A DNA stretch of 64,000 nucleotides, taken from assembly GCF_900104385.1 (NCBI RefSeq), contig NZ_FNJA01000001.1, forward strand, positions 1,547,502-1,611,501, written 5' to 3'. How positions within the stretch are numbered: position 1 is the stretch's first letter; every line of letters begins with the position of its first letter. The notes under the pieces are model-generated. The model was not told where the DNA came from. It did not search any database and was given only the letters and a program-made list of their open reading frames with translations. A program made the position numbers and the translations under genes. Shown here piece by piece: positions 8,674 through 18,166 of this stretch. The DNA is from Rhodoferax sp. OV413. GTDB taxonomy: Bacteria; Pseudomonadota; Gammaproteobacteria; Burkholderiales; Burkholderiaceae_C.

Positions 8674-11600
8674 TCAGGCCTGGCCGAAGCCACCGCCGCC
8701 CGGCGTGTGGATCTCGAACACATCGCCCGGTGCCATCTCGGCCTGGCCGATGTGGCCGAGTTCTTCCACCCGGCCGTCGGCGCGCACCACACGGTTCAGC
8801 CCCACCTGGCCGGGCTGGCCACCGGCCATGCCGAAGGCGCCGTGGACCCGGCCATTGCTCAGGATGCTGGCCGTCATGGGTTCCAGGAACTGCACCCGGC
8901 GCACACCGCCGTTGCCACCCTTCCAGCGGCCGGCGCCGCCCGAGCCCGGCTGGATCTCGAAGCTATTGAGCCGCACCGGGAAGCGGAACTCGAACACCTC
9001 GGGATCGGTCAGGCGCGAATTGGTCATGTGCGTCTGGACCACGCTGGTGCCGTCGAAGCCCTCGCCCGCGCCGCTGCCGCCGCTGATGGTTTCGTAGTAC
9101 TGGTGCTGCGCATTGCCGAAGGTGAAGTTGTTCATGGTGCACTGCCCGCCGGCCAGCACGCCCAGCGCGCCGAACAGCGCATTGGTGATGCAGGTCGAGG
9201 TTTCCACATTGCCCGCCACCACGGAGGCCGGCGGGTTCGGGTTCAACATCGAGCCGGGCGGGATGATGACGTTCAGCGGCTTCAGGCAGCCGGCGTTAAG
9301 CGGGATGTCGTCGTCCACCAGGGTGCGGAACACATACAGCACGGCCGCCATGCAGACCGCGGTGGGTGCGTTGAAGTTGTTGGTCTGCTGCGGGCTGGTG
9401 CCGGTGAAATCCACCTCCGCGCTGCGGTTAGCGGCATCGACGCGGATCGCCACCTGGATCTGCGCGCCGTTGTCCAGCGGCAGGGTGAACTGGCCGTCTT
9501 TCAGGCGCGAGATCACGCGGCGCACGGATTCTTCGGCGTTGTCCTGCACATGGCGCATATAGGCTTGCACCACCGGCAGGCTGTACTGTTCGACCATGCG
9601 GCGCAGCTCTTGCACGCCCTTCTCGTTGGCGGCGATCTGGGCGCGCATATCGGCCAGGTTCTGCGCCGGATTGCGGCTGGGGAATTCGCCGCTTTGCAGC
9701 AGCGCCACCATCTCGGCCTCGCGCAGCACGCCGCCGTCGACCAGCTTGAAATTGTTGATCTGCACGCCCTCTTCCTCGATGCGGGTGGAGAACGGTGGCA
9801 TCGATCCTGGCGTGGTGCCACCGATGTCGGCATGGTGGCCGCGGCTGCCCACGTAGAAGGCCACCTTGCCGTCCAGGTAGACCGGGGTGATCACCGTCAC
9901 GTCGGGCAGATGGGTGCCGCCGTGGTAGGGGTCGTTCAGCGCGTACACATCGCCGCGCTGCATGCTGCCGGCGTTCTCGCGCATCACGGTCTTGATGCTT
10001 TCGCCCATTGACCCTAAGTGCACCGGCATGTGCGGCGCGTTGGCGATCAGGTTGCCATCGGCATCGAACAGCGCGCAGCTGAAGTCGAGCCGCTCCTTGA
10101 TGTTGACCGAGTAAGCGGTGTTCTGCAGCTGCAGGCCCATCTGCTCGGCGATGTTCATGAACAGGTTGTTGAACACCTCCAGCAGCACCGGGTCCACCGT
10201 GGTGCCCGCTGCGAATTTAATAGCACGCTGCGCAGTCCGCTCCAGCGTCAAGTGGTCAAACACCGTCACAGTGGCGGTCCAGCCGGGCTCGACCACGGTG
10301 GTGGCGTTCTTCTCGGCGATGATGGCCGGGCCGGGGATCTGGTCGCCGGGCCGCAGGTCTTCGCGCACCACCAGCAGTGCGTCGTGCCACTGGCCGCCCG
10401 AATACATGCGCACCGTCTCGCGGCTGGGCACCGGGCGCGGGTCGTACACCGTGTGGCGCGGCTCGGCGGGTGCATCGCCGGCCACCACGGATTCCACCGA
10501 CACGGCTTCCACCACCAGCGATTTGCCCTGCATCAGGAAGGCGAAGCGCTGGCGGTAGGCTTCTTCAAACCAGGCCTGGATCTGCGCCACCGTGCCAAAG
10601 GCCACCACCAAGGCGGTGTCGCTGCCGTCGTAGCGCACATGCACGCGGCGCTGGGTGCGGATGGCGCCGGCGCTGACCTGCTGGCGCTGCAGCTCGGCCT
10701 CGGCGGTGCCGGACAGCACTTCGAGCCGGGCGGTGATGCTGAGCAGGTTCGACTCGTCCAGCGCCAGCTCCACCGCCTGTTCGCGGATCACGTTCTGGTC
10801 GGCCAGGCCCATGCCGTAGGCGCTGAGCACGCCGGCCAGGGGGTGCACAAACACCTTGGTCATGCCCAGCGCATCGGCCACCAAACACGCATGCTGGCCG
10901 CCGGCGCCACCAAAGCACTGCAGGGTGTAGCGCGTGACGTCGTAGCCGCGCGCCACCGAGATCTTCTTGATGGCATTGGCCATCTGCTGCACCGCGATGT
11001 CGATGAAGCCCTCGGCCACTTCCTCCGACTGGCGGCCGGTCTGGTCGGCCAGCACGGCGAACTGGGCTTGCACGGCCTCCAGGCTCAGCGCCTCGTTGGC
11101 GTTGGGGCCAAACACCTTGGGGAAGTAGCGCGGCTGCACCTTGCCCAGCATCACATTCGCATCGGTCACCGCCAGCGTGCCGCCGCGCCGGTAGCTGGCC
11201 GGGCCGGGATTGGCGCCGGCGCTCTGAGGGCCGACGCGGAAGCGCTCGCCGTCGAACTTCAGCAGCGAACCCCCGCCGGCCGCCACGGTGTGGATGCTCA
11301 TCATCGGCGCGCGCATGCGGACGCCGGCCACCTGGGTTTCGAACTCGCGCTCGAAGGCGCCGGCGTAGTGGCTGACATCGGTGCTGGTGCCGCCCATGTC
11401 GAAGCCGATCACCTTCTCGTGCCCGGCAATCGCCGCGGTGCGCGCCATGCCGACGATGCCGCCGGCCGGACCGCTGAGGATCGCGTCCTTGCCCTGAAAC
11501 ACATTCGCATCCGTCAGCCCACCGGAGGACTGCATGAAGAACAGCTTGACGCCCGGCATCTCATGCGCCACCTGCTCGACATAGCGGCGCAAGATGGGCG

Positions 11601-12270
11601 ACAGATAGGCGTCGACCACGGTGGTGTCGCCACGGCTGACGAACTTCATCATCGGGCTGGTTTCATGCGAGGTGCTGATCTGGGTAAAGCCGATCTCGGC
11701 CGCGATGTGCTTGGCCGCCTGCTCGTGCAGGGTGAAGCGGTAGCCGTGCATGAATACGATCGAAACACTGCGCAGCCCTTTTGCGTATTGCGCCAGCAGC
11801 TCCTTTTTCAATAGCAGCTCATCCAGCGCCTCGACCAGCTCGCCCTGTGCGCCAACGCGCTCATGGGCTTCAATCACCGCGCTGTACAGCAGCTCGGGTA
11901 GCACGATGTTGCGGTCGAACAGGCGCGGCCGGTTCTGGTAGGCGATGCGCAGCGCGTCGCGGAAGCCGCGGGTGGTGACCAGCAGCGTCGGCTCGCCGCG
12001 GCGCTCCAGCAGCGCATTGGTGGCCACGGTGGTGCCCATCTTCACGCACTCGACCAGCTCCGGCGTCACCGGCTCGCCGGGCTGCAGGCCCAGCAGATGG
12101 CGGATGCCGGCCACGGCTGCGTCCTTGTACTGCTCGGGGTTTTCGCTGAGCAGCTTGTGGGTGGTCAGCGAGCCGTCGGGGCGCTTGGCCACGATGTCGG
12201 TGAACGTGCCGCCACGGTCGATCCAGAATTGCCAGCGGTCGCCACCTGGTTTGGAGATGTTGTCTTGCAT
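8674..12270 (-). CDS. oplAH: Fused 5-oxoprolinase (HyuA-HyuB)
   Basis: About 1198 residues, the size of full-length ATP-dependent 5-oxoprolinases. The HyuA-like half has the phosphate-binding [12 protein letters not shown] at the N-terminus and a second [16 protein letters not shown] loop. The HyuB-like half starts near residue 690 and has [20 protein letters not shown]. Known family role: ATP-driven opening of 5-oxo-L-proline to L-glutamate; N-methylhydantoinase and acetophenone carboxylase relatives exist, so substrate is probable rather than certain. I chose ATG at 12270 because homologues begin close to WQFWIDRGG; an in-frame ATG at 12336 would overlap the upstream gene. It follows the NTF2-like gene by 37 bp in a long minus-strand run with transport genes. 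Confidence 0.9.
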   Translation of the reverse strand: MQDNISKPGGDRWQFWIDRGGTFTDIVAKRPDGSLTTHKLLSENPEQYKDAAVAGIRHLLGLQPGEPVTPELVECVKMGTTVATNALLERRGEPTLLVTTRGFRDALRIAYQNRPRLFDRNIVLPELLYSAVIEAHERVGAQGELVEALDELLLKKELLAQYAKGLRSVSIVFMHGYRFTLHEQAAKHIAAEIGFTQISTSHETSPMMKFVSRGDTTVVDAYLSPILRRYVEQVAHEMPGVKLFFMQSSGGLTDANVFQGKDAILSGPAGGIVGMARTAAIAGHEKVIGFDMGGTSTDVSHYAGAFEREFETQVAGVRMRAPMMSIHTVAAGGGSLLKFDGERFRVGPQSAGANPGPASYRRGGTLAVTDANVMLGKVQPRYFPKVFGPNANEALSLEAVQAQFAVLADQTGRQSEEVAEGFIDIAVQQMANAIKKISVARGYDVTRYTLQCFGGAGGQHACLVADALGMTKVFVHPLAGVLSAYGMGLADQNVIREQAVELALDESNLLSITARLEVLSGTAEAELQRQQVSAGAIRTQRRVHVRYDGSDTALVVAFGTVAQIQAWFEEAYRQRFAFLMQGKSLVVEAVSVESVVAGDAPAEPRHTVYDPRPVPSRETVRMYSGGQWHDALLVVREDLRPGDQIPGPAIIAEKNATTVVEPGWTATVTVFDHLTLERTAQRAIKFAAGTTVDPVLLEVFNNLFMNIAEQMGLQLQNTAYSVNIKERLDFSCALFDADGNLIANAPHMPVHLGSMGESIKTVMRENAGSMQRGDVYALNDPYHGGTHLPDVTVITPVYLDGKVAFYVGSRGHHADIGGTTPGSMPPFSTRIEEEGVQINNFKLVDGGVLREAEMVALLQSGEFPSRNPAQNLADMRAQIAANEKGVQELRRMVEQYSLPVVQAYMRHVQDNAEESVRRVISRLKDGQFTLPLDNGAQIQVAIRVDAANRSAEVDFTGTSPQQTNNFNAPTAVCMAAVLYVFRTLVDDDIPLNAGCLKPLNVIIPPGSMLNPNPPASVVAGNVETSTCITNALFGALGVLAGGQCTMNNFTFGNAQHQYYETISGGSGAGEGFDGTSVVQTHMTNSRLTDPEVFEFRFPVRLNSFEIQPGSGGAGRWKGGNGGVRRVQFLEPMTASILSNGRVHGAFGMAGGQPGQVGLNRVVRADGRVEELGHIGQAEMAPGDVFEIHTPGGGGFGQA

Positions 12271-12307
12271 GATTTTTAAAGGTTGAAAGTTGAACGTGAT
12301 GGATGGG

Positions 12308-12847
12308 CTAAACGGCTTCTCGGCCAAGGTATGCAAGAACGGGGCTTACACAAGCCGGCGCGTCCTGCATGGCAACCTGGAGGCTGCACCATGGATAGGC
12401 GAGACCGGACACCCAGTGCATGACAGCACCGAGTTCCTGTGCCGGCAATGACTGCATGGCCTCGATGGTGATCAGCAGGCGGTCCGCCAGCTGCGACGCT
12501 GGGGCAAAGTGCCAGTCGTAGCGGCCACAACCCACGCGCACGGCGCGGCTGTCTTTCTCTGTCATGGCGACCAGCCAATCGCAGCGGAAGGTGTCGGTCG
12601 GCCGCTGCGGCGGCGGCGCCAGGCATACGGTGTAGACGTTCTCATAGGTCTGCGCGAAGCGCCGCACCAGGACTTCGGCAATCGCCTCACGCCCCGCCGA
12701 AACGGGCGGAAACGCAATGTTCCCGGTACGGACGTCCATGGTCAGCGTCGCATCTTCGGTGAATGCCTGTGCCAGCAGGTGCGGGTGGTTGCCATCCTTG
12801 GCACGCAGATAGGCCGCAATGGCGTCAGCAGGTGTTGTCATAAGCAT
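12308..12847 (-). CDS. SnoaL/NTF2-like protein
   Basis: A 179-residue soluble protein. Its first half (AIAAYLRAKDGNHPHLLAQAF, then EDATLTM and REAIAEVLVRRF) reads like a SnoaL-type cone-shaped fold; no specific catalytic set was recognised. The start is 3 bases after the stop of the DctP receptor gene, so the two are probably translated together, and the 5-oxoprolinase gene follows. A second ATG two codons in is equally possible. The context suggests a small isomerase or dehydratase accessory to the oxoprolinase locus, but that is a guess. Confidence 0.7.
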   Translation of the reverse strand: MLMTTPADAIAAYLRAKDGNHPHLLAQAFTEDATLTMDVRTGNIAFPPVSAGREAIAEVLVRRFAQTYENVYTVCLAPPPQRPTDTFRCDWLVAMTEKDSRAVRVGCGRYDWHFAPASQLADRLLITIEAMQSLPAQELGAVMHWVSGLAYPWCSLQVAMQDAPACVSPVLAYLGREAV

Positions 12848-12850
12848 GGC

Positions 12851-13825
12851 TCAGTTGAAGTAATACGGGACGAAGATGGAGCTGGCCTCGTGGCCCATGC
12901 TGCGCACCCATTCCCGGGAGAATCGTTCGCCCATGCGCCGCAAGTCGCGTTCCATATCGGCGGGCAGGCGGTCGAGCTTGATGCCATGGGCTTGCAGGGT
13001 CTGCACGGCTGTGCGGGCCTCGGCCTCGCTGCTGGCCCAGCCCCGGCGCTCGGCCAGCGCAGCGGCTTTGAGCAGCTGGGCGCGGACCTCGGCGGGCAAG
13101 GCGTCCAGGCTCTTGGTGCTGGCAAACACCAGGTTCTTGGGGAACCAGGCATTGATGTCGTAGTAGTAATGGATAGCGCCCCAGACCTTGTTCTCCACGC
13201 CTGTGACGGCCGAGGTGATCATGCTGTCGACCCGGCCGTCCTGCAGCGCCTGGCCCACATCGGCCATGGCCACGTCGACCGGCTTGGCGCCCAGCATCTC
13301 GGCAATGCGCAGCGTAGTCTGGTTGTAGCTGCGCATGCGGGCGCCGCGCAGGTCGGCCAGCGAGCGGATCGGCTTGGTGGAATACAGGCCCTGCGGCGGC
13401 CAGGGCACGGCGTACAGCACGCTCAGGCCGCGCTCGGCCAGCTTGGCAGCCAGCACCGGGCGCTGCAGCTGCCACAGCCGCTGCGCGTCCTGGTAGGAGC
13501 CCACCACGAAGGGTACGGAGTCGGCGCCCGCCAAGGGGATGTCCTGCACCATGCCGCTCATGATGGTTTCGCCGGCCTGCAGGCGGCCGTCTTCCACCGC
13601 CTGGCGGATCTCACCGAGCTTGAAGGCCTGGCCGTTCGGCAGCAGCTCTATCTTCAGCTGCTGCTGGGTGGCCGCTGCCACATCCTTGGCGAACTGGGCC
13701 AGGTTTTCCACCTGGAAGGATTCCGCGCGGTAGCCCGAGGCCAGCTTCCAGCTGGTCTGCGCGCCAGCCAGGGCCGCATGGCCAAGGGCTGCCGCACACA
13801 GTGCGGCTTTCCAGACTTGCTTCAT
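12851..13825 (-). CDS. TRAP transporter DctP-type substrate-binding protein, orphan
   Basis: A periplasmic receptor with signal peptide MKQVWKAALCAAALGHAALA ending near AGA. The body is a DctP fold: SWKLASGY, FAKDVAAATQQQLKIELLPN, YAVPWPPQGLYS and ADLRGARMRSYNQT. The arginine in the last segment is where DctP proteins bind the substrate carboxylate. I chose 13825, which follows GAGG at good spacing; an ATG six codons earlier lacks one. No dctQ or dctM is beside it. It is clearly related to the DctP at 20622 (both have VPWPPQG and a similar C-terminal half) and may share that membrane unit. Confidence 0.88.
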   Translation of the reverse strand: MKQVWKAALCAAALGHAALAGAQTSWKLASGYRAESFQVENLAQFAKDVAAATQQQLKIELLPNGQAFKLGEIRQAVEDGRLQAGETIMSGMVQDIPLAGADSVPFVVGSYQDAQRLWQLQRPVLAAKLAERGLSVLYAVPWPPQGLYSTKPIRSLADLRGARMRSYNQTTLRIAEMLGAKPVDVAMADVGQALQDGRVDSMITSAVTGVENKVWGAIHYYYDINAWFPKNLVFASTKSLDALPAEVRAQLLKAAALAERRGWASSEAEARTAVQTLQAHGIKLDRLPADMERDLRRMGERFSREWVRSMGHEASSIFVPYYFN

Positions 13826-13873
13826 AGGGGCCTCGCGGAACATGGTTGGGGGCGGCGGTGGGCTGCTGGGCTC

Positions 13874-14641
13874 TCAGCCCAGGATGTCAGTCACGAACAT
13901 CTTGCCCGGCGCGTGGGTGATGCACAGCGACAGGCGGCTGGCCTGGGCCACGGCCTGGGGTGTGACGCCGCACGCCCAGAACACCGGGGTCTCGTCGGGC
14001 AGTATGTCGACCGCGTCGCCGTAGTCGGGCCGGGCCAGATCCTGGATGCCGATGGCCTGCGGATTGCCGATGTGCAGCGGCGCGCCATGGGCCAGCGGAA
14101 AGCGGCCCGACACCTCGACCACCTTGGCCACATCACGGCTCTTGATGGGGCGCATGCTGACCACGGTCGGGCCCTGGAAAATGCCGGCCGGCGCGCAGGC
14201 CAGGTTCGTGCGGTACATGGCCACGTTGCGGCCCTGGTCTACATGGCGCAGCGGTATGCCGGCCTGCATCACGGCCGACTCGAACGAGAAGCTGCAGCCG
14301 ATCAGAAAGGTCACGAAGTCGTCTTGCCAGAGCGCCGAGATGTCGCTCCTCTCTTCGACAAGTTCGCCGTCGCGGTACACGCGGTAGCCGGGCAAGTCGG
14401 TGGCGATGCTGGCGCCGGGCGCGCAGGCGGGTTCGACCTGCCCTGGGCCTAGCACTTCCACCAGCGGGCAGGCCTTGGGGTTGCGCTGGCAGAACAGCAG
14501 AAAGTCGAAGGCCTGGGCCTGCGGCACGATCATCATATTGGCCTGGATGTAGCCAGGCGCGCAGCCGGCGGTGGGTTCGGCAAACTGGCCGCTACGGGAG
14601 GCCAGCCGTAGGCCGGCGGGGGTATTCAATGGGGGGGTCAT
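13874..14641 (-). CDS. DUF1445 hydro-lyase / D-glutamate cyclase family protein
   Basis: A 255-residue protein of the DUF1445 'putative hydro-lyase' family. Landmarks are GYIQANMMIVPQAQAFDFLL, the FLIGCSFSFESAVMQAGIPL segment, VVSMRPIKSRDVAKVVEV and the ending HAPGKMFVTD. The vertebrate homologue DGLUCY converts D-glutamate to 5-oxo-D-proline; activity of bacterial members is less defined. The start at 14641 (MTPPLNTPAGLRLASRSG) is preferred to an upstream GTG. It lies 43 bp after livF and 48 bp before the dctP-like gene, and three genes before the 5-oxoprolinase, which fits a shared 5-oxoproline/glutamate role (inference). Confidence 0.87.
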   Translation of the reverse strand: MTPPLNTPAGLRLASRSGQFAEPTAGCAPGYIQANMMIVPQAQAFDFLLFCQRNPKACPLVEVLGPGQVEPACAPGASIATDLPGYRVYRDGELVEERSDISALWQDDFVTFLIGCSFSFESAVMQAGIPLRHVDQGRNVAMYRTNLACAPAGIFQGPTVVSMRPIKSRDVAKVVEVSGRFPLAHGAPLHIGNPQAIGIQDLARPDYGDAVDILPDETPVFWACGVTPQAVAQASRLSLCITHAPGKMFVTDILG

Positions 14642-14684
14642 GGCAACAGTACTTTGTATCAATGTAAGGGTCACAAGCTAAGGG

Positions 14685-15389
14685 TTACAGGCCCAGGTAG
14701 GCCTTCTTGACCCGCTCGTCGTTCAGCAGCTCCTGGCCCGTGCCCTGCATCACAATGCGGCCGGTCTGGATCACGTAGCCGTAGTGGGCAATACCCAGGG
14801 CTTTCTGCAAGTTTTGCTCCACCAGCAGGATGGACACGCCCGTCGCGTTGACCTGCTGGATCACGTCCAGCACCTTGGTCACGAACTTGGGCGCAATGCC
14901 CCAGGAGGGCTCGTCCAGCATCAGCAGCTTGGGGCGGGCCATCAGGCCGCGGGCAATGGCCAGCATCTGCTGTTCGCCACCGCTCATGGTGCCGGCCAGC
15001 TGCGTGGCACGCTCCTTGAGGATGGGGAACAGGTCCAGCATTTCGGCAATACCGCTCTTTACCTCGTGCTTGTCCAGCCGGGTAAACGCGCCCAGCTCCA
15101 GATTGCGCAGCACCGTCAGGCCCGGGAACAAGCGTCGGCCTTCGGGCACCAGCGACAAGCCCAGGGGCACGCGCTTGTGCGCCGGCATGCGGTGGATGGG
15201 CTGGCCGTTGAAAGTAATGCTGCCCGCGGCCGCGGCGTTCAGCCCCGCCACGGCGCGCAAGGTGGTGGACTTGCCGTTGCCGTTGCCGCCGACCATGGCG
15301 ACGATCTTGCCGGGCTCGACTTTCAAACTGACATCGGAGATGGCCAGCACATCGTCGTAACAGACCTTCAGATTGGTGATTTCTAGCAT
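14685..15389 (-). CDS. livF: Branched-chain-type ABC transporter ATPase LivF
   Basis: A 234-residue ATPase, the short LivF type. Walker A is GGNGNGKST, which still fits GxxGxGKS/T though most LivF have GANGAGKS. The signature is SGGEQQMLAIARGL, Walker B is LLMLDEPSWGIAP (a Leu-to-Trp change against the usual DEPSLGLAP), and the switch is LLVEQN. It drives uptake together with LivG through LivHM. Its start is one base after the livG stop. Substrates of this class include branched-chain amino acids, amides and aromatic acids; the neighbours favour a 5-oxoproline-like compound. Confidence 0.93.
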   Translation of the reverse strand: MLEITNLKVCYDDVLAISDVSLKVEPGKIVAMVGGNGNGKSTTLRAVAGLNAAAAGSITFNGQPIHRMPAHKRVPLGLSLVPEGRRLFPGLTVLRNLELGAFTRLDKHEVKSGIAEMLDLFPILKERATQLAGTMSGGEQQMLAIARGLMARPKLLMLDEPSWGIAPKFVTKVLDVIQQVNATGVSILLVEQNLQKALGIAHYGYVIQTGRIVMQGTGQELLNDERVKKAYLGL

Positions 15390-15390
15390 C

Positions 15391-16101
15391 TCAGTCTCCC
15401 AGGTAGGCGGTCAGCACCGCAGGGTCGTTCGACACCTGCTGCGGCGTGCCTTCGGCGATCTTCACGCCCCGGTCCAGCACCACGATCTTGTCGGCAATCG
15501 GCATGATGCCTTCCAGCACATGTTCGACGATCAGGCAGGCGATTCCGCGGTCACGGATCTTCAGCACCACGTCGACGGCCTCGCGCACTTCGGACGGGTT
15601 CAAGCCTGCCATCACCTCGTCCATCAGCAGGATCTTCGGCTCGATAGCCAGCGCCCGGGCCACGGCCAGGCGGCGTTGCTCGCTGATAGTCATGCTGGCG
15701 GCCGGCTTGTCGGCAAAGCGCTGCAGGTTGGCAAACGCCAGCCAGCCCATGGCCGCTGTGCGCGCCTTGGCCACGTTGTGCTGCAGCAGCATGGCGGCAG
15801 CCATCACGTTCTCGCAGGCTGTCATGCTGGTGAAGGTGCGCGCCACCTGGAAGGTGCGCGCCACGCCGGCACGGGCACAGGCCTCGGGGGGCAAACCACC
15901 GATGTTTCGGCCGTCCAGCTGGATGCTGCCCGCGCTGGGCACGTAGTAGCCGGCCACGCAGTTGAACATGGTGGTCTTGCCTGCGCCGTTGGGGCCGATC
16001 AGGCCGACCACGGTGCCCGCATCCACGCTGAACGACACGTCCTGGTTGGCGGTGAGCCCGCCGAAGCGCTTGCTCACCTGTTTGACTTCCAGCAAGCTCA
16101 T
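15391..16101 (-). CDS. livG: Branched-chain-type ABC transporter ATPase LivG
   Basis: A 236-residue ATPase beginning MSLLEVKQVSKRFGGLTAN. Walker A is GPNGAGKTT, followed by FNCVAGYYVPSAGSI; the signature here is the unusual MTISEQRRLAVARAL where SxGxQRR is usual; Walker B is ILLMDEVMAGLNPSE, and VEHVLEGIM is the switch. The start is fixed by GGAGG 6 bases upstream and by the ATGA overlap with the livM stop. A frame extension further upstream is only the livM shadow. It pairs with LivF. Confidence 0.93.
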   Translation of the reverse strand: MSLLEVKQVSKRFGGLTANQDVSFSVDAGTVVGLIGPNGAGKTTMFNCVAGYYVPSAGSIQLDGRNIGGLPPEACARAGVARTFQVARTFTSMTACENVMAAAMLLQHNVAKARTAAMGWLAFANLQRFADKPAASMTISEQRRLAVARALAIEPKILLMDEVMAGLNPSEVREAVDVVLKIRDRGIACLIVEHVLEGIMPIADKIVVLDRGVKIAEGTPQQVSNDPAVLTAYLGD

Positions 16102-17117
16102 ACGGCCTCCTTGCCGGTGGGTTGTGCCGTGGCCGCATGGGCGGCGATCTGGCGGGATGCATCGGCCCGTGCGGCGCGGCGCTCTTTGAAGCTGCTCCAC
16201 CAGCCAAGCACTCCCGTGGGGTAGAACACCGCCACAAAGACGATCAGGCTGGCGTAGATGATCACGTCGGTACCGCGGCCGCTGCCGCCGAACAGGATGC
16301 GCGAGAACTCTTCGATGCTGGTCAGGATCACCGCGCCCACCACCGGCCCGAACAAGGTGCCGACACCGCCCAGGATAGACACCAGGGCCATCTTGATCGA
16401 CAGCGCCGTGCTCAGCACTGAGCCGGGGTCGATATACAGCTCCTTCTGGGCGTACAGGCTACCGCCCAGCGCGGTAAAGAAGGCGCTGACCGTCAAGGCC
16501 ACCTGCTTGTAGCGGGCGATGTTGATGCCGATGCTGCGCGCCGCATCCGGCTCGTCCTTGATGGCGCGGAAGTAGTAGCCCAGGTAGCTGCGCTCTATCC
16601 ACCAGTTGGCGGCCAGGGTCAGCAGCAGCAGGCCGAGCGCCAGCCAGTAGTAGGGCAGCTTGGTGGCAAAGTTCATCCACAGCCAGCCATGCTTGTCCAT
16701 GGGCACATACAAGCCCACGGCAGCTCCGCCATATTCCCATTCGGTGAAGAAAATCTGCACCAACTCGGCCACGGCGATGGTGGCCATCGCAAAGTAGTGG
16801 CCCTTGAGCCGGAAGCACGACCAGCCAAAGGCCAGGCTCAACAGCGCAGCCACCAGCCCACCGGCCAGCACGCCGAGCCAGGGATTCACCCCAAAGTTGA
16901 TCAGCAGCACGGTCGAGGTGTAAGCCCCCAGCCCGTAGAAGGCCGCGTGCCCCAGCGACACCTGGCCGGCATAGCCGCCCACCATGTTCCAGGCCACGCC
17001 CAGCTGCGCAGCCATCAGCACCAGGATCACCGTGTTCAGATGCGAGGCATCGACCAGACTCGGCAAGGCCACTGCGCACAGCAGCGCAACCCCGATCATC
17101 AAATAGCTTTTCATCAT
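16098..17117 (-). CDS. livM: Branched-chain-type ABC transporter permease LivM
   Basis: A 339-residue inner-membrane permease with eight or more hydrophobic segments. It carries the LivM landmark GGYAGQVSLGHAAFYGLGAY near the N-terminus and the cytoplasmic EAA-like loop RAIKDEPDAARSIGIN, followed by FFTALGGSLYAQ. The C-terminus is a charged soluble tail. GGAG precedes the double ATG. It is separated from livH by 145 bp containing a GC-rich repeat but overlaps livG by 4 bp. Confidence 0.93.
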   Translation of the reverse strand: MMKSYLMIGVALLCAVALPSLVDASHLNTVILVLMAAQLGVAWNMVGGYAGQVSLGHAAFYGLGAYTSTVLLINFGVNPWLGVLAGGLVAALLSLAFGWSCFRLKGHYFAMATIAVAELVQIFFTEWEYGGAAVGLYVPMDKHGWLWMNFATKLPYYWLALGLLLLTLAANWWIERSYLGYYFRAIKDEPDAARSIGINIARYKQVALTVSAFFTALGGSLYAQKELYIDPGSVLSTALSIKMALVSILGGVGTLFGPVVGAVILTSIEEFSRILFGGSGRGTDVIIYASLIVFVAVFYPTGVLGWWSSFKERRAARADASRQIAAHAATAQPTGKEAV

Positions 17118-17160
17118 GTTTGCTCCATCGGCATAAACAGCCCGGGCGTTTGTTTCTCAA

Positions 17161-17256
17161 GAACACCGCGGAACTGGCTTTGCCAGGCCGCTGGTGTTGC
17201 CCCCTGCAAGGGGGTGGGAGTAGCGACACGCAGTGCGCGAAGCCTGGGGGTGTGCA
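17161..17256 (-). repeat. GC-rich dispersed intergenic repeat, copy 2
   Basis: It has the same order of blocks as 1634-1727: CCGCGGAACTGGCTTTGCCA, GCCGCTGGTGTTGCCCCCTG, CAAGGGGG and AGCCTGGGGGTGTG. It lies inside the liv operon between livH and livM, where the CCCCCTGCAAGGGGG hairpin could affect mRNA stability or differential expression (inference). Confidence 0.75.
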
Positions 17257-17262
17257 ACAAGT

Positions 17263-18132
17263 TCATGCCTTCTTGCCCATCAGGCCTTGGGGGCGGAACA
17301 TCAGCACCGCCAGGAACAGCACCAGCACGATGGCGGTCTTGTACTGCGGGCCGAGCAGCAGCCCACCCATGACCTCGATCACGCCGACCAGAATGCCGGC
17401 CCAGAAGGCGCCCGACACGCTGCCGAAGCCGCCCAGGTTCACCACCACGAAGGCCAACAGAATGAAGCTGGCGCCTACGTCAGGAAAGATCGGGAAGAAG
17501 GTCGCCAGCAGGCCACCCGCAGCCCCCGCACAAGCGGCGCCTATGCCCCAGGCCAGCGCGAACATCTTGTGTGAATCAATGCCCATCAAACGGGCGGCTT
17601 CCTTGTCGGAGGCCGTGGCCTCCAGCGCCGCGCCCAGCCGGGTGCGGTTCAGAAAGAAGTAGACCAGGCTGGTCACCACAATCGCGCCCAGGCCGGCCAC
17701 CAGCTGTGGCGTGCCCAGCTGTATGCCCAGCAGCTTGACCGAGCCGCTGACGGACGATTTCTCGATGGAGCGAAAGTCTGGCTTCCAGAGAAACTGGGCC
17801 ACGCCCCGCAGCAGAATCATGATGCCGAAAGTGGTGAATATTTGCGACAGCATGGGCGCATTGATGATGCGCACGATCACCAGTTTGTATAGCAGCACGC
17901 CGAACGCAAACAACATGATCACCGTCAGGGGTAGCGTGATCATCGGGTCCAGCGCATACAGCGAGAACAGCCAGAAGGTCGAGTACATGCCGAGCATGAG
18001 GAACTCGCCGTGCGCAAAATTCACGATGTCCATGACGCCGAAAATCATCGTCAGGCCAATCGCCACCAGCGCGTAAATCAGTCCGATCAGCACACCCGAG
18101 GCGAGCGTCTGCAGCAGAATTTCCGTGGTCAT
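17263..18132 (-). CDS. livH: Branched-chain-type ABC transporter permease LivH
   Basis: A 289-residue membrane protein. The start has the LivH signature GVLIGLIYALVAIGLTMIFG followed by VMDIVNFAHGEFLMLGMY, and the cytoplasmic loop is ATASDKEAARLMGIDSHKMF. It ends in FRPQGLMGKKA, the conserved LivH tail. It forms the channel with LivM. It starts 34 bp after the livK stop, so it belongs to the same transcript. Confidence 0.93.
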   Translation of the reverse strand: MTTEILLQTLASGVLIGLIYALVAIGLTMIFGVMDIVNFAHGEFLMLGMYSTFWLFSLYALDPMITLPLTVIMLFAFGVLLYKLVIVRIINAPMLSQIFTTFGIMILLRGVAQFLWKPDFRSIEKSSVSGSVKLLGIQLGTPQLVAGLGAIVVTSLVYFFLNRTRLGAALEATASDKEAARLMGIDSHKMFALAWGIGAACAGAAGGLLATFFPIFPDVGASFILLAFVVVNLGGFGSVSGAFWAGILVGVIEVMGGLLLGPQYKTAIVLVLFLAVLMFRPQGLMGKKA

Positions 18133-18166
18133 AGTTTTCTTTCAGAACGGGGCGGTCAACGCAGGT

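Noticed and set aside
8628..8792. 55-residue N-terminal extension of the chemoreceptor
   Set aside because: It overlaps the oxoprolinase 3' end in another frame, has no receptor-like sequence, and the ATG at 8627 leads straight into TM1.
7173..8969. Long plus-strand ORF of about 600 codons opposite the chemoreceptor
   Set aside because: It is antisense to clear receptor and oxoprolinase genes; it is open because of the high third-position GC and reads as His/Gly/Arg-rich noise.
10018..11814. Long plus-strand ORF opposite the 5-oxoprolinase gene
   Set aside because: Shadow of the oxoprolinase gene; no domain and composition typical of antisense frames in GC-rich DNA.
12509..14452. Long plus-strand ORF opposite dctP-like and DUF1445 genes
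   Set aside because: Antisense to three recognised genes and without a ribosome site.
14880..15300. LivF Walker A (GGNGNGKST) and DEPSWG as signs of inactivity
   Set aside because: Both still meet the functional consensus, and the gene is in an intact operon.
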